DNA of 64,000 nt from Mrakia gelida (GCA_024345305.1 BRON01000022.1:124001-188000), one strand, 5' to 3'; counted from the stretch's first letter, positions 22,950 through 34,491 are shown. The notes: generated from the letters alone by a model not told the origin. Translations and numbers: made by a program.

Positions 22950-24370
22950 TTGAGCTTTCTCTTTTTCTTTCCCTTCTAACGGCATTTTCGCCTAGAGCCG
23001 ACGGCGCGTCTCCTCTTTGGGCCCAACTTTCCGTCCTCCCCAGACGGCCGCTGCGCTACTACGAGACGAGAGAGGACATCCCACTCGTTCGACTTGTTTG
23101 TTTCGCCCATCTCTTCATTCCTCCTCGGCAAGCCCGAAGCGCTCAACGAACTCTCAGTCGGAACAGCTGTGGTAGAGCTAATCTTCGCGGTAGTAGTTAA
23201 CAATTGATGTCACTGCCGTCGAATCCAAAGAGCGATGTGTTCCAGAGCGCGATGTGGGCGAGGGAGAAGTGGCCACGAAGGGCAGGGCAAGAAGAAGTGA
23301 GCGAGCATCTTGAGGAGGGCAGATGGATGTTGACAGCTGCAACAGATATCAAGTGATTTCATTCCTACTTCCAATCGTTGGTGTCTGCCCGTCATTCCCT
23401 CACTGACATCAGCTTCTTTTGTCTTTCAGCACACTCGTCACGTCTTCCTCTCGCTACTTCAATCTTGTCTCCTCGTCGATTCTACTGTCACTTCTATTCG
23501 TCTTCACCATTTTTCTTTGAGATCTCCAAATAACGTCGTTTCTCTTCCTTGCTGCCTCGTATCCTCTTCTGACCAGTTCGCAGATCTTCTCGCTTGGTCA
23601 CGAACTGAACGCGTGCGTCCTTGTTCTTCTTTCTCTCTCTTCCGTTTCAGCGCTGACGATGTTCTCGCTCTCACACGTTATTGATCAACAGCTCATCAGC
23701 TATGCGCAAGACAAACACCATCAACGCCTACCTTACCCCTCTTTAGACACGATTCTCCCTTGCTTCGCGACGCGTCTCGTCCGAGCTCCTTCTTCTTCGA
23801 TTTAGCTTTGCTTTCCTCACTACCATCTTACCCTCATAGGTGACAAGTGGAGTAGATCCGATATACTACCCCTTTGACGACGATAGTTCAGTAGCGGGAA
23901 GCCGGAAAGCGACTGAGCCACCGCGTTGAAGAAAGAAGTCGCGGCGCAAAGTTGAGGGATCGAGAAAGTGAGGTCTAGAAGAGGTCAAAGGGCGTGAACA
24001 TCGATGGCATCGGATAGGTATATATCCAATCGAGGAACGAAAAATGAGAAATTGCGTCGAAGAGAGATTAAAAAAACTGCGAGAGGGACCGCGTCGCGTC
24101 GTCGACAAGGGGGCAACGTGAAGAAGAGAAGGAAGCCAGCAGGGAAGAAGGTACAGAGAAGAGAGAGAAATCATAATGGAAGTAGGGTGAGACCTTTTCA
24201 CGCTCAATGATTAGAGGGATAGTCACGAAACTAGGCGGTACCGTCGAGCTTCAGCTCCAGCCTCAAGCACCGAAGTCGCTGTCGTCCTCGTCCCCGACTT
24301 CAAAGTCCTGTTCGACACAGCACCAATGAAAGACACGTCAGTTAGGCACGAGTGACGCCTGGAAGGTCGA
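22950..24370. other. Intergenic, no gene recognised
   Basis: Alternating CT-rich and GA-rich blocks. Frames at 22976-23203 and 23866-24207 lack motifs, splice support or internal regularity. The left part may be promoter or leader sequence of the minus-strand frame ending near 22938. Confidence 0.4.
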
Positions 24371-24380
24371 GAGACGCGAC

Positions 24381-25634
24381 TCACCTCCTCCTGCTCTGAG
24401 TCCTCTTCCCCCTCATCCACCTCTGCCAACCCTCCTCGAACTGAACCTCCCTCCCATCCTCCTCCACCCAAAGCCAGTCCTTCCCCTTCACAACCTCCGA
24501 CATCACCTCCCTCGTCCCCCTCTCCCTCTCATCCTCATCAACCAACCACCAAACTTCCTTCTGCTCCTCCATCTGCTGAACAACATCCTTCCAGAATTGA
24601 CATCGCAGTCGAAGATCCGGAGGGAAGTTGACGAAGCGAAGGTGGGTGGCCATGAACTCCAGTTCCTGGAAAAAGGAGATGACTCGGATGAGAGGGAAGA
24701 TGTTGAGATGGGTGGTGGTGGTCTCGCCGGTGAAGCCGATGGTGGTGCAGGGGAAGGGAGGGAGGAGGTTGAGAGGGGGATGGACGAAGTGTGTGATGAT
24801 GGTTGAGTCTTCGCTTCGACTGATGGATTCGAAGGCAGTCCTCAATCTCTCCTCGTCTCCTGGATGATTCCCAAGTGAGAACCACAGGTTATTCGGCTCC
24901 AAGGCTCCGAAGAGGCTTGACTGAAGCCTCTCGCTCTCCCCGAGAAGCTTCTGTCGTACGATGCTCACGAGTCTGTCCTCCCCGCTCACTGCCTTCTGCC
25001 ACTTTCCCTTCTCGATGCCTGGGAACTCTGTGACAGAGTCATTGATAGACACCCGATAGGCTTCGAGGTGTCGCCTTCCGAGTTGCTGGAGGAGTTGAAG
25101 CGGCCAGGATGGGAGGAGGGAGGAGGAGGAAGGGGGAAGGAGGATGACGATCCGGTTGAGGTTCGGGAAGAGGAGGGTAGGAGTGGATTTGGGAGGAGGG
25201 TACCGTTGAGGTTGGAAGCAGCTTATGAGGCCGGTTGAGCAGTAGTATTGCATCGTAAAGAGGCCATCGTGGCTCGATCTAGGGGTCAGGGAGCCGTCGG
25301 GTTCGAGGGAGATGGGAGGATGGGCGTCCGGTTTGTGTCGAAGCTCACGAACCCAACTCCTTCTCCTCCTCACTTCTTCCCCTTCCCCGTCGAGTACCCC
25401 CAAGCCATTCCGAAAGAAGAGTTCCCAGTGGTGTGGCTCGCTTATGGTGATAGAGTAGAAAAGGGAGGGAAGGACGAGGTGTCGGAAGCCTTTGGAGACA
25501 AGGAGGAGGGAGGTCGAGCCTTGAGTGGGAGTGATGAGGGCGAAGTTGTCCTCGGGAGTGTGAAGAAGTTGGTCTCGTTGGAAGTAGTAGAAGATGACTC
25601 GTTCGAGGACCTCTGCAGGAAAAGAGGGGGACAT
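24381..25634 (-). CDS. F-box-like protein
   Basis: A single open exon of 417 codons from ATG at 25634. The N-terminus (FPAEVLERVIFYYFQRDQLL, then SLLLVSKGFRHLVLPSLFYS) has the pattern of basidiomycete F-box-like proteins, in which a short helical motif precedes a long variable domain; such proteins usually recruit substrates to SCF ubiquitin ligases. The rest has no leucine-rich repeats I can define. A strong donor (GTGAGT) overlaps the stop, with an acceptor at about 24308, so splicing could add a short C-terminal exon; in one frame that tail is acidic (DFEVGDEDDSDFGA). A disrupted paralogue lies at 19.0-20.2 kb and a remnant of its start at 43.15 kb. The family assignment rests on pattern only. 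Confidence 0.65.
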   Translation of the reverse strand: MSPSFPAEVLERVIFYYFQRDQLLHTPEDNFALITPTQGSTSLLLVSKGFRHLVLPSLFYSITISEPHHWELFFRNGLGVLDGEGEEVRRRRSWVRELRHKPDAHPPISLEPDGSLTPRSSHDGLFTMQYYCSTGLISCFQPQRYPPPKSTPTLLFPNLNRIVILLPPSSSSLLPSWPLQLLQQLGRRHLEAYRVSINDSVTEFPGIEKGKWQKAVSGEDRLVSIVRQKLLGESERLQSSLFGALEPNNLWFSLGNHPGDEERLRTAFESISRSEDSTIITHFVHPPLNLLPPFPCTTIGFTGETTTTHLNIFPLIRVISFFQELEFMATHLRFVNFPPDLRLRCQFWKDVVQQMEEQKEVWWLVDEDERERGTREVMSEVVKGKDWLWVEEDGREVQFEEGWQRWMRGKRTQSRRR

Positions 25635-25789
25635 GCGACGGCTGGAAGGAGTTGGGGAAGGAGAGAGAAGGGAGTGGGTGTCGAAAAGGAGGGGAGCACG
25701 AGGGCCGTGTGAGCTCGGGTTCTTTATTTGAAGCGTGGTGACTCACCAAGGAAGGGAAGCGAAGGGAAGCTTTTCTCGGTGCTGCATCT

Positions 25790-26122
25790 ACAGTAGTACC
25801 CAGAGATCAGGCTCATCTATAGCTGATCGAAGACGACGTGTGCGAAACGACAAATTCAACGACGCTGAGATTCGTCCCGCTTCTGCTGAGAGGCTCAAGC
25901 GAGAGCAGAGACAGAGTCAGTGTGGGATTCGCAGAAGATGCGAAGTCCACGCAAGGCTATGGACAGAGAGATACAATACGCGACTCACCTGAAGCCTGCT
26001 CCTCAACCTCGACGGCAAACTTCCCTCTACACCTCTCCTCGACCTCTCGTAGCACGGCCAGCTCCGCATCTATCCTCAGCTGCTCCGTCCTCAATACCTG
26101 CACTATTGACGCGATCTGCATC
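25790..26122 (-). CDS. Short coiled-coil coding fragment
   Basis: An exon-like stretch on the minus strand (about 25988-26122) encodes a strongly helical segment, QVLRTEQLRIDAELAVLREV, followed by EERCRGKFAVEVEEQA and a GTGAGT donor. A possible second exon continues as AEAGRISASLNLSF to a stop near 25790. An acceptor-like TTAG precedes the ATG. No upstream exon was identified, so this is either a very small gene or the 3' end of a damaged one. Confidence 0.35.
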
Positions 26123-26299
26123 TAATCCAGGTGGAGAGTCGCATGCTGTCCACATATCCATCTCAAGAACAAAAACCCGTCGCGCTCGAGCGCGAGAGGA
26201 GCTGGATGGATCCGAACGACTCGACGACGGTCGAGGACTGGGGGTGGAAGCGATGCTAGGGAACAACCGGTTTGCTGACGGAATTAGATCACCATTCCT

Positions 26300-26976
26300 T
26301 TGATGACGATCTCTCGTAGTCGGGAGAAGTTCAAGAGGAGGGGTGTTGGCTCGAGGTCGATGGCCACAGCTTCATTCAAGTCTTGAACGTCGTATACGAG
26401 GCGAGTCGGGTTGAGAGGGGGCAAGAGGGAATCATGCAGGAGGGGCAGGACTTCGAAGGTACTGGCCTTGCAAGTTAAAAGTGGATGTCGAGCGAGGAAA
26501 AGCGCGACGCGAGATTGTCACAAGGACGGCGGCGGACTGACCCAGAATCAATGTGAAGGGTTTGCAGAGACTGATTCTGACTCCTTGCGATTCTCTTTAG
26601 ATCCCTTCACCCGAAATCTTGCCTCGCCATCATCTCCATGACAAGTTATCTTCTTAACGAAAAGGCTTCGATCTCTAGAGATGGTCGACGACGAGGGTGA
26701 CTGTACCGAAAGCGTCGACGATGAGGGGATTCCATCACCTCTCCCTTACCTCCTTGTCCTCTGCCTCTTCCTCGCTCCTCCTCGAATCCGCCCTCGTCTT
26801 TCTCCTCACCCTCAACCGCTCGGGCCTCAAATATCTCGATCTCCGAGGAACTAGGCAATGATCGTCTCGAGCTGCAGAAGAGATGAGAGCGAAGAAGAGA
26901 GCTGAGCACGTCAGCACAACGATTCAGTAGAGGAAGAAAAGGATGGGGATGGTCCACTCAAGTCTAGCACTACGAC
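26300..26976. other. No gene recognised
   Basis: A minus-strand frame at 26646-26957 is Arg/Glu/Ser-rich and may be the 3' untranslated part of the F-box-like gene to its right. Nothing else stands out. Confidence 0.35.
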
Positions 26977-28007
26977 CTAACAAACCTTCACATCGCCCTC
27001 GATCCTCCTCAACCATCTCTTTGCAACCAACACGTCCAAAGGCACACCCTCCGTCCTCACGCGTCCCACCTGTTCTTCAAAGCATTCCAACATAACTCTC
27101 CTCATCTCCTCAGACCCAACGTGTATTTCAACATTTAGCCTCCCCTCCTCTCCCTGCTCGAGGACATTCCCGCGGAACATCGCGTCCCAGATCCCCCTCG
27201 TCACCCGGTACCTCTGATTCGAGGTCAGGCCCTCCGTGAGCTCCAGATCGACGCTCCGAGCGGTGCAACGGGTCTGGTTGAAGCTTGCGACCGCGTTCTT
27301 GAGCTTGAGAGAGCGAAGGTGTGTTTTGCGATTTGACGGCTGAGAGAGAGGTTAGAGGGAAGGAATCTCGGCGGGTAGTTTGGGTTGGCGTTTTCGTCCT
27401 GCTCGAGGAGCTCGAGCCGTGCTTGGTCTGCTGGAGGAGGGAGTATGCCTTCGGTGTAGAGCTCGACGGGTTGAAAGATGGACAGGATATCTAGAATGAC
27501 GAAGTGAAGGGCTGGGAGGTAACCTTCGGAAGGGCGCGTCTCCGAAAAGGGGTCGAAGGGGAGGAAGATGGAGAGGCGAGCAAGGAAGAAAGGAGTGGCT
27601 GGAGTGCTGAAGCGGTCGAGATGGAGCGGGTAGATGGGTGAGGGGATGATGAACCTTGGCTCCGTGAAGGTGAGAGCTTTAAACTGGTCAAGGGAGAGGA
27701 AGGAGGATACTTGAGGTTGAGAGGTCGAGTCCTGGGGAGGGAGGGAAGGGAGCAAGTAGGAAGCTCGTCAGTTCGAGGCTACCTGCTTTGTAGTCCAAGG
27801 TGAAAGAAGCTCACCCTTGTACACAGCATCATCTCGAACTGTTCCGATCCATGTGGTGGCAGAGAAGGGGGAGGAGAGCTCGAAGGAGGCGAGCGAGACG
27901 CGAGAAGTCTGGGCGAGAGTCGTGGGATTGCAAAGTCGGAGGATCTCGCGGTGGATCTCGAGAGGTAGGGTAGGAAGAAGCAAAGAGGAAGAAGCTGACG
28001 TGAGCAT
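26977..28007 (-). CDS. F-box-like protein, second copy type
   Basis: Exon 1 (27783-28007, ATG at 28007) encodes LPTLPLEIHREILRLCNPTT and RVSLASFELSSP, a recognisable F-box-like start. A GTAGCC donor and CCCAG acceptor lead in phase 0 to exon 2 at 27731, which continues as a globular Pro/Leu-rich domain. Near 27320 the best reading changes frame to THLRSLKLKNAVASFNQ and then LTSNQRYRVTRGIWDAMFRG, ending at a TAG at 26977. That change is either a missed small intron or a 1-nt indel, so the gene may be damaged. It is not closely similar to the 24.4-kb gene beyond the F-box pattern. A substrate-adaptor role is inferred from family only. Confidence 0.5.
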
Positions 28008-28299
28008 GTTGAGGAGGAGAATCCGAAGCAAAGACTCGGGTTTGGCGGTTGTGATAGGTGGAGGAAGAAGGGACGGACGGGAGGGGGAGGAAAGTCCCCG
28101 CTCATTCCACGAGTTCCATCCCATCCAGATGGGCTCTCCTTCCCTTCTCTTTTCTCGCCTACTTGCATAAATATTGCTCGCTCGTATCATTTAAGGTATG
28201 CAAGTCTCTGAACCAAATCGCTCGCAGACGACCTGGTCCAAGGACTGTTTTTAGTGGTCGGATGGAGGCAAACCATCAAGCTGACTGCGGATGTAGCTG

Positions 28300-28663
28300 C
28301 GCGTCCTCAACCGCTCACTGATCCTTTCATCTTCCCTGTTTCCTCCGATCTGCCCTGTAACCTTGTCCGGCGCAAGCTCGAGACCTCCCCGCTTGGTTCC
28401 TTCCGTCTAGTCCTAACCCCTCCCTCCCCGAGTCAAGCATGCCAGGCTAACCAACACAGGCTCTGCTATCGACGTTGTGATTCCTCCTCCTCGAATCGCT
28501 AGCATCGCTTTAGCATGACGGTTTACGGCTCGTCTACTGATACAAGTCGTTAGCGATGACTACACACTTGCGGCATTAGTTCCCAAACAACCGCTGTTAT
28601 CATTGATCATCCGTCTTCTAGCCCCTCTATGAAGAGAAGAACGGAAACGACAGGCTGTCTTTT
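28300..28663. repeat. Dispersed repeat, copy B
   Basis: Diverged match to 4790-5215, sharing TCGAATCGC(T)AGCAT and ending with the palindrome at 28645-28663. Confidence 0.5.
28645..28663. repeat. Palindromic repeat copy 4
   Basis: AAACGACAGGCTGTCTTTT, one mismatch in the right arm. Confidence 0.75.
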
Positions 28664-29577
28664 GCGAAAACTACGAGTCGCCCCGTCACTGTCAAAAAGC
28701 ATTATGCTCGTGAGGTAAGGTTAGCAAAGTAAGCCATTCTTACACTGGACTTCTCTTCACTTCGGCGTGATAAAGCCTGAAGTACCATTCTCAGGCTTGA
28801 TATCCCGGTGAAGAATCGCAGGGAAGGCGTGCGGACGAGTGAAACGAGATGAGCTAGAAAGATAAGGACTCTACTACGACACGGTACGAAACATTCAAAA
28901 CAGTATACACAACTCGATAGAATACACGTAAAAGGAGGAAGACGTCTGCCGTGTGAAGAAGTTCTCCCTCGAATACGCGCGCCTCACTTTTTGGAATCTA
29001 ACCTCTAGCCTGAGCCACATACCCACAAGGCTCACCGTACCCGTAACGTCTCTGGAGCTTCTGGTCTTCATCAACATTTCAATTGGCTGAGACTTTTGCG
29101 ATGGAGAAAACTGGCATCAGGTAAAGTTGAAGGCCAGGAAAGGGACAGCCCGTCATTTCGTATGGACCCGATGGGCCTTCTTGAGTATTCCGAGCGTCCT
29201 TCGCGTTGTTGAAAACAGTATCGTTGGAACATTGTCGAGGCTTTGTAGCTCTTTCCAGTGTTTGGGTTACATAACTTACTTTGTTAGGCGCCTTCCGTTA
29301 GTAACGTCATAGTTTAGCCCTGTTTCTGGACCATTCTCCGTATTCTGTACAGTATGTAACGTATATAAGCTACTTAGCTGGGTAGGAGTTCTCTTATACA
29401 ACAATGGTCACCTCGAGTCGTTCCGCCTCTGAGCACGAAGCATCAAGTATCACCTCACTTTCTAACACGTCTCTCCCCCTTCTTCATCTCCTCGAACTCT
29501 CTGCTCTTCGAGCACCTCAATAACCTTCCGCTTACCCTCCCTCTTTCTCGCCTCCTTATTTCTACCTTTATCCAGGT
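28664..29577. other. No gene seen
   Basis: AT-richer intergenic sequence. 29269-29420 has weak resemblance to the element-2 LTR (CTTACTTTGTTAG, GTAACG) but too little to call. Confidence 0.4.
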
Positions 29578-29965
29578 ACCCTCTGGAATGCAGCCATACA
29601 ACTGCGAGCTCATTACGCCGCTCAACTTCACCTCTCCTCTCTCCTCCCAAGTCCTCTTTTACAAACGCCGAAACTCCTCCTATCAGCTTCACCATCCTCA
29701 CGTGCTCACCTAATTAGCCCCTCTATCTCGATCCCACAACCTACTACTACGTCAAGGTCTTTGGGAGTCGCTCGACAGAGGTCACCTCCGTCCCTTCGGC
29801 AGTCGAGGACGAGGCCAACGTGCTCGTGGATGTGACCGCGATTTGGCAGGGTGCAGGAGATTGCGGCTTGGACAGTTCCATCACGAGCATTATCAGAAAA
29901 TGGTAAACGGCCTGTCGTCCTTGAGCTGGAAGTCTGACGGCGCAATAAAAAGACGGGTTGCAACG
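29578..29965 (+). pseudogene. Broken paralogue of the 13.5-kb membrane protein
   Basis: Preceded by an intron-like TTATCCAG, the exon reads VPSGMQPYNCELITPLNFTSPLSS, here split only by description, then loses frame. In another frame at 29740 it continues YYYVKVFGSRSTEVTSV and VLVDVTAIWQG. The same blocks, in the same order, occur at 60107-60400 (VPSGLVAYDEDLITSFNFTS; VNVTAIWKGG). At least one stop and one frame change interrupt it, and no N-terminal membrane anchor is present nearby. Confidence 0.65.
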
Positions 29966-30195
29966 TTCAGTTTGGGTGTTGAAGGGAAACAAAGAGAGAG
30001 AGGAGACGATACTCACACAAGACTAGGAACTAGCCGACGGCGGAGAAGATCGAGTAGGGAATTTCGGCGATGAGTTGGGATGACTGCCAAAGGAGAAAGG
30101 GGAAGTAAGCGAGATGAGAAGCTCCCTCCTCCCCTCTTTGGGAAAGAACTAACAGGAAAACGACGAAAGAGTACATCTTAAAACTGGATCCTCGG

Positions 30196-30430
30196 TTAAA
30201 AGCGCGACGCTCTGACGTCCTGTATCACTGGATCGTTGATGGTGCCGCTCGTCTCCCACTCTGACGGCTTCCGCAGGCACATATCGCAAAGATGCATGGT
30301 CACGTCAGCGTATCCACGGACCACGAACCGAGAAAGGGCATCAAAGCTTCTTGACGACAAACGACCTCTGTCTTCGCAGCTCGCTGAGCTGTCAAGCAGC
30401 CGGTGAAACCTGAATTCAGGCTTTAGAATG
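30196..30430 (-). CDS. Orphan coding-like exon
   Basis: A minus-strand frame preceded by an acceptor-like TTCAG encodes FHRLLDSSASCEDRGRL and then FVVRGYADVTMHLCDMCL, ending at a stop near 30196. The CDMC pair might be part of a metal-binding site, but nothing else supports that. No partner exon was found; it lies between two repeats. Confidence 0.25.
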
Positions 30431-30495
30431 ATGACAGAAAGAAAAAAGAAACGAACGGTGTCGACTGAAGTGTCGAAAAAAAAGAACAAGGTTGA

Positions 30496-30514
30496 AAACG
30501 ACAGGCTGTCTTTT
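30496..30514. repeat. Palindromic repeat copy 5
   Basis: AAACGACAGGCTGTCTTTT, one mismatch in the right arm. Confidence 0.75.
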
Positions 30515-30778
30515 CTCTACCTTTCTGTTTTTTCTCTGCGTATCAATGCACTGAGACTTTCCTTCCTCCCGTTGCTTTCAATTCCCTCGCGAAGACGGTA
30601 AGGGGTTAGAAGGAATTGCTTGATGGACCTGGATCAGCGGACGCGTCGCGGGTGGCCAGGGTTGCCATCAGACACCCTCCTCTGCTTGTTCGCCTGCCAC
30701 CACTTTTTCTAGAGCATCGACATGGGCCCATCGTATACAAAGACCGAGTGAAAAGGTGAAACAAGTGGACAAAGAAAA

Positions 30779-32513
30779 AGACAGCTGCGTTTCTCAAGTA
30801 CGACGTGTCTGATCTGCAAGAGAGATGGATCAATAAAAGTACATAGTCACTAGTGCAGATGGCGCCTTCCTTCTACTCCAGTGGCTCCTCAGCCTCGAAA
30901 TTCCAACAATCCACCCTTCCTAAAAACTCCCTCCTTCCAACAACTTTTCCGCTTATTAGCCACCTTAGCGTCCTTTTCTCCTCCGCGTAACACATGATCT
31001 TTCCAACCTACACTCCAATCAACCCTGAGATAATCGAGTACCTCCGTATCTCCCTCGCAGTCTCCTTCGGGAGCGAGCTCAATGTCCCTCTGCTTTCCTG
31101 TCGCGTCGAATCCGTCCTCCCAGGCAAAGCATCGCTCGAAAGCTCCCAACCAGTCTCGCCGCCGTGCTATGAGCGAGCTTCTTCCTAGCTCGGTACTCGG
31201 AAAGAGGGTCGTTAAGTCGATCCCGGAGGTAGTTGAGAGGAGTTGGACCAGCGAGTGCGGCGCTTGAGCCAAAGCATTTGGAGCATTTCATCGTCTGTTC
31301 GCTCCGTAGCGAGAATGAGAAACGACAGCCTGTCGTTTCCGCTTCCCTGCTGTTCTACCTCTTCACTCGGTAGCTTCTTCACAAAAAGTCACAAGCGACT
31401 GCTCTCTAAGCGAGTCCAAGTTGAAAGTACAAAAAATGTCAGGATTGAGCGAGAGCAAGAGGGCAACGGAATGAAAGCGACGCGACCAAGATAAGTCAGG
31501 TGCTTATCGAGGAACGAGCACGAGGTAAGACATAAGTTCAAGATAGCTGTTAAAAGTCAGAACGTGAGGCGAGCGCATTTCAGGGAGGCAAAGCCATCAA
31601 AGGGCAGTAAGACGTTCGCTCTTCATCGCCTTCGGACCGATTTTCCGGCCCCCTCGAATCATATCCCTCCTCTTCTACCGACTGTACCGTTATTATCACC
31701 AACATAAACTCCTGAAGTAGCTCTGAATGCTAACCGTCCTCTTCGCCAACAGTCGCTTGCAGAGTAGAGTTCCTCACCCGCGTCCCACCCCGCCGCCCGT
31801 CCCTAACTTCTTTTCGCCCCCCAATCTGGTCCTCCTCCGAGGCCCAACAGCTCTTGGGGGGAGAAGAGTATATCACTACAAAGCCTTTCCCCAAAGAGTA
31901 GAAGTCGCGTGGTCGAACGTTCAGACTTCGTGGAGTGACTTTCCATGCGCACCTCTCCTCCATCCTACCTCGCCCGTGTCTCGCCTCTGTTCGAGCGCTC
32001 ACCGGCTCCTCCGACGTTTCAGGTTCGTCACAGGTCCCCCGTACCCGTCTTATCCGATTCAGATGGTCCGCTCCTTGTCAACCTCGGCCAAAGTCTTGTC
32101 CACCCTTACGCTGACTCCCTTCTTGCCCCATCTTCCAGACTTCGAGTCGTCCTACACCAATTCGAGCGATCACTGGGAGATGAGGTTAACCTACAACCAT
32201 CTCCTCCATCTTTCAGTCTCTTGACTGCGTGTTTCCTCCTTTGACTTGGTTTTACTTTGTCCTTCGTCGTATCCTCCGTCCTTACTTTTCTCAGTCTCTA
32301 TCCTCTTCTCCCACCTCGTCTCCTAAATCTCTACCTGCTCATGTGACCTGTACGACCTAGATACCATGCTGTTAATTGTCAGCAGCACCGTTTATCCCAC
32401 CTCAGGTGCTTCTTGCTGGACGACGTCCCCCCCGGTCGCCGTCCAACTCGGCCGCCGTACACTCCGCCATCCGTGACCGAACCCTCCCCTCTTGCTCTTA
32501 ACGGATCTCTTGT
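30779..32513 (-). repeat. Inverted duplication, right arm
   Basis: Reverse-complement partner of 11731-13473, separated from it by about 17.3 kb. It holds the palindrome at 31320-31338 at the matching position. The minus-strand frame at 30889-31272 is open for 127 codons here but is cut short by a frame change in the left arm. Confidence 0.8.
31320..31338. repeat. Palindromic repeat copy 6
   Basis: AAACGACAGCCTGTCGTTT, perfect arms; the counterpart of the 12911 copy in the inverted duplication. Confidence 0.85.
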
Positions 32514-32737
32514 GCAAGATGAAACATAAAAGAGCAGAGAGCAGATCAGCTAGAGACTGGTGTGGCTATTACGAAGTTATAGCGTAGGAGGGAATAAACA
32601 GAGAAGGATTATAGCTAGTAAGAAGCTATAGATACTGTGAAATCGTCCTTGAATCCATATCAAGGTAATATAGATGTCCAGATGACTTTTGACCCCACTC
32701 TTCCCTTTCGTTCCACTCCATAGCGAGCAAAAATGCA

Positions 32738-32756
32738 AAACGACAGGCTGTCGTTT
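32738..32756. repeat. Palindromic repeat copy 7
   Basis: AAACGACAGGCTGTCGTTT, perfect arms. Confidence 0.85.
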
Positions 32757-32841
32757 ATCGATCCTTCATCTCAACTCAACACCCTCGATACTAATATTCA
32801 GCTCTCAGTTCAGCCTTCCAAGCACTGTCTAGAGAAGATGG

Positions 32842-32860
32842 AAGCGACAGGCTGTCATTT
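32842..32860. repeat. Palindromic repeat copy 8
   Basis: AAGCGACAGGCTGTCATTT; the core is intact, with one substitution in each arm. Confidence 0.7.
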
Positions 32861-33676
32861 TCTCTTCTTCTGCTTCACCTTCCCACTCAATCTCTCCTCC
32901 GCAAAAAGACCGGGCGGCTGCTTCGGAACAGTTTCCAACGCTGAAAACCGAAAAACCACTGTGGGACATTTGGCGACGTTGGGGTTGAGCGAGACTAAAG
33001 CAAGTCGACCAAAGAAGTCACATAATTTTGAGGGACCGACGATGAGGCATGACCCAAATTATTTGAGGATGAGGTCTACTGTAGGGACGGTCGGGAGAGA
33101 GTGCAGCTTGTTCGTCTCGGCGCATCGCTTGAGACTTTCGAAAGCGTTAGAGGCGATTCAGTGAACTTGGTGATGAACTGGATTTGTTCGTAATACAGAA
33201 GGTGAGAGGTCAGTGAGAAGCAAAGAAAGGGAAAGACAGGAAGAGCTGAAGAGAAAGAAGGCGAGACAAACCTCCGTCTGAGCGATCACGTCTGCGGTGG
33301 TGTCGTCTCTGACCTTGTCCGTCCAACAAAAGGGAAGCGCAAACAATATTGATGTGAGGCGAGTAGACGGAAGAGAAGGAGGTCTGATCTGGATAAGAAA
33401 CGTCCAGCCCGGTCAAACGGCAATGAACTGTGCGAGCGTCGCTAGTTATCAGAACAGAGGAAAGAAGGGGAGGAGGACGCGTCGCACACTTGCTTCTCCT
33501 CGAAAGCTGGGGTTCTAAGAAGCTGAGGCTTCTGGATCGGACACGACCGCTAGATAGTGACCCCTAGATCGTAGCCAAACCATTCTCTTCGTCGCCTCTC
33601 CTTTCCTTATCCGACTTCTCTTCGTTCACTCCTCCTCCTCTTCTTCCTGCTTCACCCTGTCGAACTTTATTGCCTG

Positions 33677-34170
33677 CTAAACCAGCTCATCCGTAACCTT
33701 CCAAGGATCCATCAACTCCCATCTTCCCCACCTCGACGAGAGAACGATCGGGAGCGACGATAGGACCTCCGATCCGAACTCGAGGAACGCGACGATCTTG
33801 TAGCTTCCTCCGAATGTCTTGGAGCGATGGTTGAGGAGGGATTGGGCGAGGAAGACAGTGAAGCGGGAGGTGTGGTAAGTTGGTTTGATGAAGCGAGTGA
33901 GGGACGTCGAGGCGAAGTCGTGGACGTAGGAGAGGGAGGCGGGAGTGAGGGAAGGGTGGGCGCGAGGAGTGCTCACTCTGAAAATGATCGCAGCAAACGT
34001 TCCCAACGTCGCGAGGATCTGATTGGAAAATCAAGGATCTGTCAGTACTACCGGACACCAAGAAAACAAGGGGAAGAGCAAGAAGTGGTGCAATAAGCTC
34101 ACACCTGAGATCGCAAAACTAGTGGAGAGCACTGCTACAGCGGTCGACGGCGCGTCCTCCTGTCCCATTA
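33677..34170 (-). CDS. Unrecognised small protein with a hydrophobic start
   Basis: A possible first exon at about 34108-34155 (ATG GGA CAG, encoding MGQEDAPSTAVAVLSTSFAI) ends at a GTGTGAG donor. The main exon runs from an acceptor near 34020 to a TAG at 33677 and encodes ILATLGTFAAIIFRVS, then HDFASTSLTRFIKPTYHTSR and KTFGGSYKIVAFLEFGSEVL. The two exons do not join cleanly in phase, so either the donor differs or the gene is damaged. A decayed antisense copy lies at 2170-2480. No family is recognised; the hydrophobic segment could be a signal or membrane anchor. Confidence 0.45.
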
Positions 34171-34491
34171 TCACACAGTGAAGTGCTGAATTAAGGATGA
34201 GGGCGACGATTAAGCTTACTTGGAGGAGAAAAGAAGGATCGAGTCAACATCGAAGGAGTGGGCACGAACGTGAAGAGGAGGTGAAGGAAAGGGGGGGCGT
34301 ACTGAGCGTCAAATGTCTTTTTTTCTTCTATAGAAAGAAGACCAGTAGAAGTGATGAAAGGAGCGAAGCGGAGAGGATCTAAATAGTGTAGAAGGGTATC
34401 TGGATAGCCTTCTCTGCCGTCGTAGAAGGATAGACAAAAACCATGTTCGAGGTGGAGGGAAGGAAAAACGGGGGACGGAAGCTGAGTTTGC
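34171..34491. other. Spacer left of the copia element
   Basis: No coding signal. It does not continue the truncated copia element found on the other side of the full-length element, which argues against a simple nested insertion. Confidence 0.5.

Larger units (their letters stand above)
32514..33676. other. Intergenic with two palindromic repeats and weak exon-like peptides
   Basis: Two palindromic repeats (32738, 32842) sit 100 bp apart. On the minus strand, 33050-33420 contains short coding-like peptides (for example FESLKRCAETNKLHSLPTVP) with a possible intron at about 33180-33270, but no complete model could be built. Confidence 0.35.

Noticed and set aside
29269..29420. Additional element-2 LTR copy
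   Set aside because: Only short words (CTTACTTTGTTAG, GTAACG, TATATAAGCTAC) are shared and their spacing is wrong; too weak to call.
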